A stretch of DNA of 64,000 nucleotides from Sarcocystis neurona (taxonomy: Eukaryota; Apicomplexa; Conoidasida; Eucoccidiorida; Sarcocystidae). Positions 23,111 to 34,149 of the stretch are shown one piece after another; within the stretch, counting starts at the first letter, position 1, and the number at the start of each line of letters is the position of its first letter. The notes beneath the pieces were generated by a model. It was given only the letters and a program-made list of their open reading frames with translations. It searched no databases and was not told where the DNA came from. A program made the translations under genes and the position numbers. The stretch is taken from positions 713,019 to 777,018 of the forward strand of contig KL647326.1 in assembly GCA_000727475.1 (NCBI GenBank), given 5' to 3'.

Positions 23111-26100
23111 ACTATGCACGCTTCATTGAATGGGTGGCAGACACACGTCGTTGTGGTCGAAAACCCTCTCGATACGGGAACCAGTTCAGTTAAGAGACCT
23201 GCGCAGCAGATGCCGAGTTCATTTAATGCCTCGACAAGTGTCACCATGCGGACAAAGACACAAGAGAGACGGCAACCCTCCTTTCGTGGCTGGCGTAGGG
23301 TGTCGACCGCCTGATTTGCATGGTCAAGAAAAACGATTTGGGACAAAATGTCTCTCACAAGTTGCAGGAAAGCATTAGCTGATGCCGCACCACGGTTCTA
23401 CGATATTTGTTCGACACCGAGCGATAGCGAGATATTTGAGATGTGTTCCAAAATATGGCGTGCAGGAAGGCAATTGTGAACGTGTTACTACCTAGCTGCG
23501 GAGTGGCGCCAGTAGACTGCGGTAGCATTTTACGGAGGAGGAGATACTCCTGTTTGAACTGGTGTTGTGCGTGATATGCAGTGTGCACAGCCCAGTGTTG
23601 CGACACCGCAGTATTCGGAAGTGCGTAGAGGACGGCGCGTAGCCCAGGGAAGACTGTGAAGTTAGTGAGGTTACGTGTTGTACTCACAGAGTGCTGCAGA
23701 AGGGAATAACGCAAAGCACTGTGGTGGACAGCTTACATTGAACTGGGCTACACGTTGACAACATAGTGGCCGCAATTATCCGCATTTCAGCTATCCGTTG
23801 AAATGTTATGCAGCGACGCCTAGAAAAGTTTTTCCTGATTTGAGGAGTGGTTTGTGTTTGCGAGCTCTTCTGTGCTTGTGGCAACAAAGGAGTTGAGCAG
23901 TACCCTAGGGAGTGTTGAGATTCTACGTGAGCGTAACCGTACTAGTTTCACTGCTCTGGAAAGAAAGCTGGGGGAACGCTGCAGCTCTCGTTGCACACTG
24001 CAAGGCTGTGACGTTACTCATACGTGGTTTCGAATGACGTGTCAGTGCTCGTGAGACAACCGTCTTAACGCCAAGTGGCAATCCACTCTCGTCGCCTTCC
24101 CCAACCTATCTGAATCTTAAACGGAAGTACTAGCGGCCATTGAGCAACGAACGGAAGAATCACCAAGGACAGTGACTCGCACGCCTGAATGCGGTCTCTC
24201 GTTTAAAGTGCATGTCCCTGTGTGCCGATGGTTGCTCTACACTGTGCCTTTGCCGTGACGCTGCTACGCACCACAGACCTCTGCGTAGGACTATATGCGG
24301 CCATGACAAACCAAAGTTAACCTCTAAGCCATAGAAGACAGTCGCCTGCCCCTGAACAAGTTTCTATTCGTCCTCTGTGGAGCGGAAACGCTCCTGCTAA
24401 ACTGCACACTGATGGTTGCTCTACACTGTGCCTTTGCCGTGACGCTGCTACGCACCACAGACCTCTGCGTAGGACTATATGCGGCCATGACAAACCAAAG
24501 TTAACCTCTAAGCCATAGAAGACAGTCGCCTGCCCCTGAACAAGTTTCTATTCGTCCTCTGTGGAGCGGAAACGCTCCTGCTAAAGCACACTGTAACAGT
24601 TGAGCGGCAACTCCTCCGTCACATGTGAGGGCTGTTTCACTCGGCCGAGTGTTGAATCGTATCCGTAGGTGAATGTCACAGTATTGATAATTTTTTGTGG
24701 GCTGATTTGTCGAAACAACTTGCAAGACGTGATCAAGTATCATGGGAACGGTGGGGTGGGAGGCAAATTTAGACGCGTTTGCAGGTCTGACTGCACAACC
24801 TGGTATGAACTGTCATTTCGTTGTATGTCGACTAAGAGGATTGAGCTGCGAATATATCCGGCTGCCCTGGTGGTCCTGCCAACGCCAAGGGGCAGGTGCT
24901 GGAATGACGGGAAAGTAACCGTGTTGCACTGCCGGAGACAGGTAAATACTTCCTCGTTCAAAGCATTATCCGTAGGGCGGCGTTCCGCGTAGTACATCAT
25001 TTTGAACCTGCTTGGGCGCACTGGAAAACGCTGAGTGCGAGACACAGACGAGCACGCTAAAAACCCCGGTGCATCGTGTTGAGCAATGTTACACGCTGCT
25101 CGGGTATTGAACTGCCACTGGAAGTGTGTTCCCCCGCGCGCTTTGCCCTGATGGAAACGAGAGCCTGGACTCGGGAGAAGCTACCCTCGGAAGTACGACT
25201 TGCAGCTGATGTTTGGGGCTGGAACCTAAAACGTTGTCGTCTTCTGTTTTGCATCTGAAGCACTCGACAGGAGATGTAATGGTGACCGACCGACGTATAG
25301 AACCCAGCAGTGGATTCGGTGAACGTCGGCCCCGTTTCCCATTACAAATCATGAGAGGGATCTCGAACATTACCCAAAATTTTGAAAAGACACAATCAAA
25401 GAACCCCAAGGTTTGACGACAACACGCCGGTCGACTGGTTTGCATGGGAGTCTACAGTCTACAACTGCAGGTGAGCTCCTGACTAAAATCAGGATGCCGT
25501 AGGGTGTGTACATCCCGTTGTGCTCTTGTGGGAGAGCAGGCGAGTAGGAGGTCCTCGAGCGGGTGGGCACCGCAGCTGCAGCTGTTGTGCTGGTCCGCCT
25601 GGCTGCAGCGTAATTCACGCTGCCCCTCGTGCCCTCGTGTCGTCGCCTGTGCCGCTACGACACGTGGAGGCAAAGCCCACAAAGAGAGAAAAAGGTTCTA
25701 TTCGTAAGGTTTCGTGGTACACACTATCAACTGATCACTTATCTAACGATGAGATTCCTTTATTTTGGTGCGAAAGCTTGAAGGGTGCAGCTTGCTGGAC
25801 TCATAAGCTGCTAGTCCTCGGTGCACTCCAGAAAAACGACTGCTTTTCCTGCCCGCAAGTCGCAGCCTCAAGCCGTACCCTGCAGTTCACACTGTGAGAA
25901 ATCGACAATGCATGAGCTGACACAGAGAAAATGCAGTGGTCGTATTTGTCTGCTACGGGAAACAAATTATCAGCCACATAACACTGCTACGGAGACCCCG
26001 GCTGCACTGCAGGCGTAGGCATCAAATGTGACGTGCTGATTCGCGTACAGAAGACTCTGGCAAGCCTTCCCATCGCGTGCCGTGTGGCAACCCGCATACA

Positions 26101-26214
26101 CAGACAAAAGGTCGAGTTTCTTTTCACGTTACGAGCACAAGAGTTGGTGAAACGGGAGAAACGTATTGTGAGTTGAGAGCACGTTACCAGCGGGTGAGTG
26201 CGGATGTACATTGC
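23111..26214. other. no gene seen; holds a young tandem duplication
   Basis: Frames up to about 160 codons occur on both strands but overlap each other and lack paired splice signals. The one firm feature is the 184-bp duplication at 24,227-24,584. I see no RNA gene. Confidence 0.5.
24227..24584 (+). repeat. 184-bp tandem duplication, 174 bp identical
   Basis: The segment 24,227-24,400, beginning GATGGTTGCTCTACACTGTG, recurs base for base at 24,411-24,584, an offset of 184. The intervening ten bases (ACTGCACACT) are partly echoed after the second copy (AGCACACTG). No similarity to the 3.9-kb units was found. Perfect identity over 174 bases indicates a very recent event or a mis-assembly. Confidence 0.97.
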
Positions 26215-26250
26215 TCGAAATGGCGCACCTGGCTTATGTGCTTTGGGCAA
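26215..26250 (-). other. reverse-transcriptase-like motif LPKAHKPGAPFR
   Basis: On the minus strand the frame 26,256-25,987 reads LPKAHKPGAPFR near its start. The form LPK.HKPG.P.RP is a familiar signature of the fingers region of eukaryotic reverse transcriptases of the Penelope-like and non-LTR kinds. Here the residue after Arg is Ala rather than Pro. I find neither a YxDD active site nor other blocks in the neighbouring minus-strand frames. At best this is a small remnant of a retroelement. A chance match of about eight positions cannot be excluded. Confidence 0.2.
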
Positions 26251-26648
26251 TACCATGTGCTACGGAGAGACGTTCGAGAGAAGAATAGCACATAATGGAT
26301 TAGACGTGCTCCGGAAGGGGACACCTGCAGGCACCACTACTTTTTTACGGCAGTCAACAGGAAATTGCGACCGTCTAACAAGGCTTACAACCTGTGTACT
26401 CACCCCTTCATGCGCCGACGAGGGCGCGACACCCCCACTCATCAAAGATGATGAAAAGGTAGCTGTGTACAAGCAGTCTTATTCTTCTTTACTTTTGGTA
26501 CAGCGCGTTACTCACTCTATATTCGTGTGCCCGTGTTGGCAGGCAGCCACACATAAACGTGCTGTGCTGAAGTAGGCGGAGTGTACAAACTTGCTCTGCT
26601 CGAAGACCATGATAACACTTTTAAACCAGGCTGCGTCTTTTTCTGTAC

Positions 26649-26880
26649 CCGCAGCGCAGTGCACCGGTGTTAGTGGATGTCTCTGCGTGGCAGCCGTTGA
26701 GGAGTGGCATGGTGAAGTTCGGCTTCTGTGGGTCGATGTGGCATTTCGTAGCGTACTTCAGCAGGACGACTCCCGCGCAGCGTAGTCTAGTGTCGAGTTG
26801 TGTGAACATGTGTCGGAAGAGTTGCTGCTGGAAGAACTGGAACTGCAAGGGTGGCTGTCTCAGTCCAGTCCGAGGCTGCT
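26649..26880 (-). CDS. weak candidate internal exon, Gln/Phe-rich
   Basis: A minus-strand open stretch of about 77 codons follows a strong-looking acceptor: a long T run and TCTTAAAG immediately upstream (plus-strand bases 26,881-26,905). It ends at a GG|GTACAG donor-like site. The translation has a glutamine/phenylalanine-rich patch (PPLQFQFFQQQLFRHMF) and a run LRCAGVVLLKYATKC. I do not recognise a family. The incoming and outgoing phases do not pair convincingly with the nearest minus-strand frames. Confidence 0.2.
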
Positions 26881-27580
26881 CTTTAAGACGCGAGAAAAAA
26901 AGCAACGCTGACTGTGTGTCGCCGTTTGTGGAGCTGGCAGGCAGAGCTACTAATGGTCATAGGCAGCGGGCATGTCGCACCCGAGCAACAATAATGCCTG
27001 AAAATCGCTTTCTTGCACAGTAGTAACTCTGTCTTTTACGGTCTAGTCAGGGGGGGCGCCTGCTATGTGTTACGGTGTTGCATCTTGGTTTCGGGGCGCG
27101 TTGGTGTCTTGGACAATTGTTGTCAAGGCCCTGAATAGAAATTGTCCCTGCGTGCCCCGAAAATAGATGTACGACAGCCGCTCACTCCATGTGAAGCCGT
27201 TGGAGAGGACGAAACGCGGAAAAGGATAGGAGGGAGCCGACGTTGCCGCATTCCTCGGAAAGCCGATGCGCCCAGGCTGGTACGAGCATTGTGAAGCCAG
27301 TCGGGTTTCCGTACCAAAGGTTGTTTTTTGTCGTTCGCCTCGAAGAGACACAATGATATGCTAGGAGAGGCTCGTGCCGGTCGAACTAAGATGGCGACGA
27401 CTGCAAGCAGAGACCCGACATAGCAACGTATTCAATGATATATGGCCGGCCTCAGCAATAGACTGTTTGTCGACGCATGTGAATCCTGCATGATAGCATG
27501 TTAGAAGCCTGCGGGATCTTATCGAAGACGGTAGTTCGACGTCATACAAAATACTACGGCGCTGGCCACCACAATCTCAG

Positions 27581-27715
27581 GGGGTGGTGTATATAAGAGC
27601 AATCCTGTATGAGAGGGATGAGAGGGCGTTGAGGAAAGGACACAACGCAGCCCGGGGCTGTGTGTGGACGGCGCTGACGACTTACGCCACTGCAGGTCTA
27701 ATTCAGTGCCCCTGG
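27581..27715 (+). CDS. weak candidate internal exon
   Basis: A 45-codon plus-strand stretch lies between an ACAATCTCAG acceptor and a CCCCTGG|GTAAGC donor, both near consensus and in phase 0. Its translation begins GVVYIRAILYERDERALRKG. The frame stays open beyond the donor to 27,859, so the splice is not required. An overlapping minus frame (27,890-27,519) is also open. I do not recognise a family. Confidence 0.2.
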
Positions 27716-28159
27716 GTAAGCAAAAAAGTAGTAATTTTAGCCTACGGGCAGAAGGCTGCCCAAGTCGCCTTTTTTGGAAAACGGCGGGCACCGTCGCCTG
27801 CGGGCTCGTGTGTAGAAGTATCCTTTGCTCCGCTGATGGTTTGTGCATCTGACGAATGAGCCTGTAGCCTTGGTGTCCGGTGCAGCTCATAGGAATAGGG
27901 ACGCCAGTATGTGGCTGGAGGGCCTTGAAATCCCACTCTGAAAAGGTTATTTTTTGCGTTTTCGTATTTTAAGCCTTTTGATCTAGTATATGATCTCGTG
28001 CCGAAGGAGTGCCTTCACGTTTTTCTAAAATTCTGTGCTATATTCAAGTGTGCAAGACAAGAGTAGAATTAGGCCACAGAGAACACCACGCAGCAGCTTG
28101 GATCCATAGGTTACTGTGGGCGTGTACGAGTTCGACCATACTCACGTGAAAACCTACAG

Positions 28160-29176
28160 GCATGTACGAGGCCACTGGTAACGTTGGTAAGCACTGTCAC
28201 GCAAAAGACCGGCAGATTTTCGGAGAGATCGTGTCCGCGTTACGCAACTGTCTACACTTCCAGGTAGACCGTGAAAGCGCACGGGATCAAAACTTGCATA
28301 AGAGCACCTGTTTCAATGACAACATTCAGTCGTCGGGAAATTTGCATTGTGCTACAGGCATCGTTTGGTGACAGCTGATACTTGCAATGCGGATCTCAAA
28401 AGGACAGAGAAGGTCGAGCAAAAAATGCTTTTATGGAGAAGTCTGCCGCGTTACCGTAGTTCCCTCAAAACGTGTCGCGTCGTTTGTAACACCAGGAAAG
28501 AGGGGATTCGCACAGGGTACAAGGGTACTTAACAGTGAGTGAAAAACAACAGAGATTGCCTGTCCTTACTCATGAACGGTCTAATGCACCCAATTTGCAC
28601 GTTTACAAGGGCTGACTTTTTGATAGCGGATCTACTTGTAGTGGCCGCAACCAAGTTACCTGCTGCCCTGACAAAAGTGTGGAAGGCCGCTGCCCCCCGA
28701 CCATATCCTATGTTGCACGTATCCGAGAGTGGCGGAGAACGTATCGGCGCCCAAAACAATCAGATAAAAATTTCAGCATGTCCCGGTCATTCAAAGTGCC
28801 TCTTCTTTGTGAAACGCCTAGAGGAACTTGGGAAACGAGACCGTACATTGCACAGAAAAGTGAATACCTTTGTTTTTCCACACATCTGAGTATATCAGCT
28901 GTTTCGAAGCACCTGCTGCCCCTTGCGGAGTTGGTTGGAGTCCAATGAATTGCTTTCAACTCTGCATTTCCAACGCACAAATTTTCCTGTTTGCGGCTGC
29001 GAGTGGCCGACCCAATGAAACTTGTACCAGTTCCTGACTTCTTGTTTACAGCCAAATGCTTCGGACCTGCATGCTTTGCGTGGAGCGTGGCTGAGGTGTT
29101 GTTGTCTGCTACAGCAGCTCCTAATCCTAGTTCCAGTCTAGACATTGAGACGGTTGAGGGGAAATGGACTTGTTGA
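28160..29176. other. competing open frames on both strands
   Basis: Plus-strand frames at 28,162-28,371, 28,539-28,889 and 28,991-29,176 compete with one minus-strand frame of 145 codons at 29,145-28,708. The plus set includes a helical-looking run (RADFLIADLLVVAATKLPAA) and the minus frame looks equally protein-like. I cannot choose a strand, and no domain is recognised, so no gene is called here. Confidence 0.2.
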
Positions 29177-29226
29177 GGAACACGTGGACCATTTCTCCCC
29201 CCAGGCGTCCAAAAATTGAAAGAGAA

Positions 29227-29319
29227 TCGGTGTTTGACATGTTTTCATTGAAGAAAATCAGAGTTTGACATGATTTTATCGAAGAAAATCAGGGTATGAC
29301 ATGATTCTATCGAAGCCGA
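29227..29319 (+). repeat. 3 x 31-bp tandem repeat
   Basis: Three adjacent 31-bp copies at 29,227, 29,258 and 29,289 share a TTTGACATG-like core (TATGACATG in the third) and an ATCGAAG or ATTGAAG ending. They differ from one another at a few positions each. It is older than the other tandem duplications in the window. Confidence 0.93.
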
Positions 29320-29943
29320 TTCTAATGTCTGCAGCAGGAAGAGATGCGGCGCAGTGCCGTTACCAGTGTACAACGACGGGTTGCCTTGAGCTGGAAATAG
29401 ATTCAGAGCTCGCGTCCGCACTCGACAAACGGAGACAGGGGCCGAAACCCTTTGAAAGGCGACAGTCACGTGGGAGTGAGACCTTACGGGGAGCGCCTTC
29501 TCTTGAATAGGTTGGGACTCTCGGAACAGACACACCATCAAATGGTTCTGACCTTCTGATTCGTTTGCGACTGCACAACAATTTTTACTACCGAGCGTTG
29601 TCTCTACTGGAGCCCTAGAACAATTGTGTTATTCAGTGCTTAGTACCACTAGAGGCTTTTTGGTTTGTAGACTGCGCGCCCTGTACATATTCACAGTAGT
29701 GGATGCCTACGTTGAGATCGAAATCCTTGACCCAGATGATGTTACGCCTGTGAGAGTGTCTGTGGCACGGAAGTTGTTGTGTCCCAAATTGCAAGTGAAC
29801 TCACGAAAGGAGGACTGGTGAACAAGAAGAGACGAGTCAAACCTGTTTTACTAATTGAAATAGGGTCCGTTGTCCTGTGCAATTGCACGGGGGTCAAGTG
29901 GCCTCAGATAACGCCGGTGACATTAGTCAAGACTACCTGCCAG

Positions 29944-30055
29944 CATGGGATTCCTTGCTTAGAGTGCTGTCGTTGGCGCCTGCTCACAGTAGGCTTGAGC
30001 ATGGGATTCCTTGCTTAGAGTGCTGTCGTTGGCGCCTGCTCACAGTAGGCTTGAG
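29944..30055 (+). repeat. 2 x 56-bp perfect tandem duplication
   Basis: Identical adjacent copies at 29,944-29,999 and 30,000-30,055, beginning CATGGGATTCCTTGCTTAGA. Plus-strand frames that cross it repeat the same peptide because of the duplication and are not evidence of coding. Confidence 0.96.
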
Positions 30056-33000
30056 TCGTAGAGAAAGGTCAAGGAGCCGTAAGACTGTGGTCGTTGAGGG
30101 TCGAAACCCCTCTCCGGTTGTGTTGTGGAAGACGTGAGGGCGAACTGGTGGCACACTAGGAGACCAAATTTTGAATGTAAGTTGCAGATGCTGTCAGCTT
30201 GTTCTCAGCGCTAGCTGCGACACAATAAGTGCACATAGAGATCTCCGGGGGAGAAGCACCGAAGTAAACGTACTGGCTCAGAGACTGCGCTTTAGACTTT
30301 TTTCTTTGGCTGCACGGGATAAATCAATCTCGATTAGGATGCTAACCGGCGGGCTGTCCACGTCTGGAGCGCTCCACAATCGGGCACCCTGTCTGCCTAG
30401 GGTAGCCTCCCAACCCCGCGGATAACACCGACTTCCGCATTTCCAGAAAACTGAAACTGCAGACGGAAAGCATTTCTGCTGAGGGCAGCTTTGGCGGAAT
30501 GGCTGTACTGACTGGGGCGGGTACCACGGACGAAAAGGCTTCCTGTGTTTCACTTGTATTAACCAGGGGGGTTTTACGTCCGTGGTCATTGTTAGAGATC
30601 GTGAGATGCGGCACCATCTACTGTGGAACATTCTCACAGTTTAAAGTTCCCAGAAATGAAGGGAATAAAAGCCACGGAGAGGTAGAGGGTGGGAGTTCTC
30701 AAAGTAGTGCTTTTTCTTTATCACGTTTATACTGAAGCCCCGGTCGGACAAAAACAACAAGTCCATCTCTTCACGATGCTCTTCACTCCGGCACCTAGGC
30801 GCCACTTGCGCTCGGCCGGTGACACACTGAGTAATCTTCATTCAGTACACTGTTTCGTTCTTATGCAGCAGTTCAGCTGCTAGAGTGCAGCCTGTTCTTA
30901 GCAACGAACACAAACTCCTGTGCCGACGGAAGACGGAAAATCGGCGAATTTCTGTGGCCCAGGGGCGTGTACAATGCAGAGCACATTTCGTTGCAGTTTA
31001 CACTGAGTTGCAAGCTCTTCTTTTCCTTAGTTGGAATCTCCCGAGATAATACGCGAAAGATGGACCAAGACCTTTACACAGGAGCTCTACTATATTTCTG
31101 CATCTTCACCTTGACCTGTGGACCTCCCACGCGGTAACGCTAACACGGAGATTAAAGGCTAGCCAGCACTCAGGACACGCAAGAGTTAGTATTCGATTGC
31201 ACCTTTTGAGGTGAAGGTGTCCTGGACGACCATGTTAACAAGTGATGCCTCTCACACAACTCAGTTGTTTCTGTCTCTTCCAGTCGTTTCTGTATCTAGA
31301 GAATATGAATTTCTGGCGTCCGTCATTCCGCCCACGTCCTCCTTGTGATACGTGGCTGTGTCTGCCGAGCTGTGCTATTTGATTCCAGGCCAGGCAAGGC
31401 TTCCTAGTATACTGCGTGCACCGAATGACCGCGTAATGCTGTAGTGGGGGCGGGGATCCTGCTCCAGCGCCGCGTTCGTCAGCTGCAGTCTTACAAATGG
31501 GTCACCTAAGACACGTATTTCGCAGAGCTGAGCGGTTTAAAAAGCACGCAGAGTTTCTTCCCACTGTCGCGCAGAATATATAGCTGAAAGCGAAACGCTC
31601 CATTTTGACCGGATTTGTTGAGTCGCTTTCGTCGACATGCGTTTCAAGAGATGAAAATTGACCGGAGTGCGACTCAAAATTTGGCCGTTTGACTGTGTAA
31701 TGCGACAGATTGCTTTGTCGGTGTCCGTCGACTCTGAACCTAAAGCTGGAAGTACGTGACGGTGTCTTTTTGAACTTTGTGAGTCGGAGGGGCTGGGAGG
31801 GAGCGTGGAAGCAGGGCGGTGAAGCCGACTGGGGAAGTCGGCGCCTCACTCGGTGCAATAAGGAGCGAAGGGAAGGTTCAAGGTAGCGACACTGAACCTT
31901 TCAACGCAGCGTAAGGAAAGCACACGTCTTAGCCTCTCGTTGGCGTACTGGCTGGTGACAGGACACGAATGTTGTCCTGGAAGCGTTAGACACTGGGATG
32001 TGGCTGCCAGGAGGTAGGCGCCAAGGTAAATGCGGAAGAAGGGCAACTTTTGAAGCATTCCAGCCTGTCATTTACGAGGTGCGCAGTGCAAATATGAAAC
32101 AATGAATCAGGGGCTGGTAAGGATCGGGCGACACGAACAGTAGTTATAAAGCGTAGAACAGCACCTATTGAATTGCCCGTAGAAGGAACTCACAAGGCTG
32201 AAGCTGCCCCTATGGAACAAAGGCACTTCGGGTTCCCTTAGCCCGTACTGTAATCGGTGACGGGCCGCCGGCCTCCTACAGGCCATTGAACCGACGCTGG
32301 TCCGCATGTAGCCTTTTTCAGTTGTGTGGGAAATGTTTTCCATTAGTCCCAATCTTTCAGCAATGAGAATCAAGCCATTTTGTTTCAGAAGATACTCAAG
32401 ACGAAGTGTGAAACCGAAGGCGGCCGGCTAGGCCTGCGTCATAAGGAACGGTGGTGGGCAGTCGCAGCTGCTTCGGCAGTCCCTAAGAGGCAGTGGTTTT
32501 AAAGCGTGGCTTGCAAGTGACATCCGAGTGCGTACAAGATCCATGTGGAGACATCATCTTATCTCTCCCTGCGTCTAGGAATACCTCAGTTAGCAGTAAG
32601 TGACGTTGAGGCGTACTAGAAGGGAAACTCAATAAGTGCAGGCTTTGCAGGATTTCTCTTCATTTCTCCTATACTGGTCACCTTCTGCGCTGGAAGACAA
32701 ACAGGATAAACCCACTTCTCCCTGTGTCTTGTTGCGAGCTAAGATCCTTGTTGAGACAATCACTTTGAAAAAGAGTTGGAGCAAAACTTCTTACGTGACC
32801 GCAAACAATGGAGATGCAGATATACTTGCACCAAGTGAAAGCACCAGGGTGCTTTCAACGCTGTCTTCACCTAACCCACCACGCCGCTGAGAGGCACGGC
32901 GGACCCCAAGTGAACAGAATGTCCGAGTCACCAACATACTAAGAATACTCCCATTGTCACGTGTGGACTTAAGGTGAAGAAGACGCCGATAACAGCCAGT

Positions 33001-33204
33001 TTGTCACAGAATACGGTGGACCAGTCTTCGTCAGGTGTCTCTGACCCTACGCTAGTATGTCCAGTGCAAGTCACACTCAAACTATCTAACCTTGCGCATC
33101 TAACTGCAGGATTGCAGCAAGGGATTTTCGGGGGTGAATCCCGAATCTCAGAGTTGCGATCGAAAAGGTCCATGCTAGATCGGTGAATATCTGCGCTTAG
33201 CTGA
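30056..33204. other. no supported gene
   Basis: I see only scattered short frames. Minus-strand pieces between 33,000 and 32,690 could extend the gene that ends at 33,205, through acceptor-like sites such as CTTCTTCACCTTAAG. The implied introns are as short as 32 bases and the frame already has a stop at 33,205, so they are not included. Confidence 0.4.
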
Positions 33205-34149
33205 CTACGCCCTGAAGGCATACGCAGGCCAGTTCGTACGTAGCAGAAGCTGGGGCACCAGTGCATAGTGCGATATGATGTCGTCGAGTCGGGAGATGTC
33301 TTCGCGTAGGAAGGGGGCGCAGGTTACAAGCATACCGTAAACGAGTGCACTTGAAAAATCGGAGGCCAAGGACTTCATTACCGCAACGGAAGGCGCCATT
33401 TTGAAAGCTCTGTGTCGCGTCTTGTGGCCCAACAGTGTAGGTACAGATATGCACAGTTTTGCCACGAGTAAAACAGTGGACTGAAGAGAAACAGCTTTTA
33501 GCACTGTAGTGAATAAAGGACGAGGATGATTTGGTTTAAAGGAGACCCTTCTCTCTCTTTCAGCGTAGTCCCCATGAAAGAAGTTACCTTGGCCGTAGGG
33601 GCGGAAGATACGGCAGACATAATATGCGGAATAGGGTCCACCGTCTTGTGCAAGAAACTGAGTTTTTCACGAAGAACATTGCCCGCAAACGACAGGCCCA
33701 CGCGACTGAAAGCATCTAAAAGAGTATCATCGCTCTTTGCCTTACTGGAGAGTTTAGAGGCGGACGTGTGCTCAATGAGCGCACGAAATCACATTGTGTG
33801 CTGACCTCCTCTCACTTCATGATAATTTTTACTAAAATGTTCAACTTCTCGCCCATCCGTGTTCACAGGGGAGACTTGCTTCTGCGTTGGCAGCCTGCAA
33901 AAGCTTGTTCATGAATGTAGAATGAGATGACTACTTAGGAGACGGTATGTCGTACGTCTTCTGTGTCACGTGTGTGGGGGAGGTGTCCACTTTTATTGAG
34001 AATGTGCTGAGTCCGCATAGTTTACTGCGTGGATACAGGATCAACCCCAGACAACGTGTGGCGCGTAGAAGACCTCCGTGGCCTATTATCTTCTTCCGCA
34101 TCAAGAACTGGTGGATAAGCGCAAAAAACTGCTCAGCGCATACTACTGC
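33205..34149 (-). CDS. candidate three-exon gene end, unknown family
   Basis: Three minus-strand exons join in frame: 34,149-33,935 (215 nt), 33,744-33,588 (157 nt) and 33,480-33,205 (276 nt, ending at a TAG). The total is 648 nt, or 215 residues plus stop. The first intron (190 nt) runs from AA|GTAGTC to an acceptor CTAAACTCTCCAG. The second (107 nt) runs from AAG|GTAACT to CTGTTTCTCTTCAG. Both acceptors are pyrimidine-rich and intron lengths are reasonable. The product looks helical and soluble: an amphipathic start (AEQFFALIHQFLMRKKI), a central KSDDTLLDAFSRVGLSFAG and a C-terminal LREDISRLDDIISHYALVP. I recognise no domain. The 5' end is missing and should lie above 34,150. The join of three frames is the main evidence. 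Chance remains possible. Confidence 0.42.

Noticed and set aside
27584..27600. GTGTATATAAG as a TATA-box promoter
   Set aside because: It is a single short match with no gene start downstream, and TATA-like strings are common in this window.
30090..30115. GAGGGTCGAAACCCCTC, like a tRNA T-arm
   Set aside because: The stem pairs, but the loop lacks the TTC start and no cloverleaf can be drawn from the upstream sequence.
32690..32975. extra 3' exons for the minus-strand gene ending at 33,205
   Set aside because: One implied intron is only about 32 nt, and the frame already has a natural stop.
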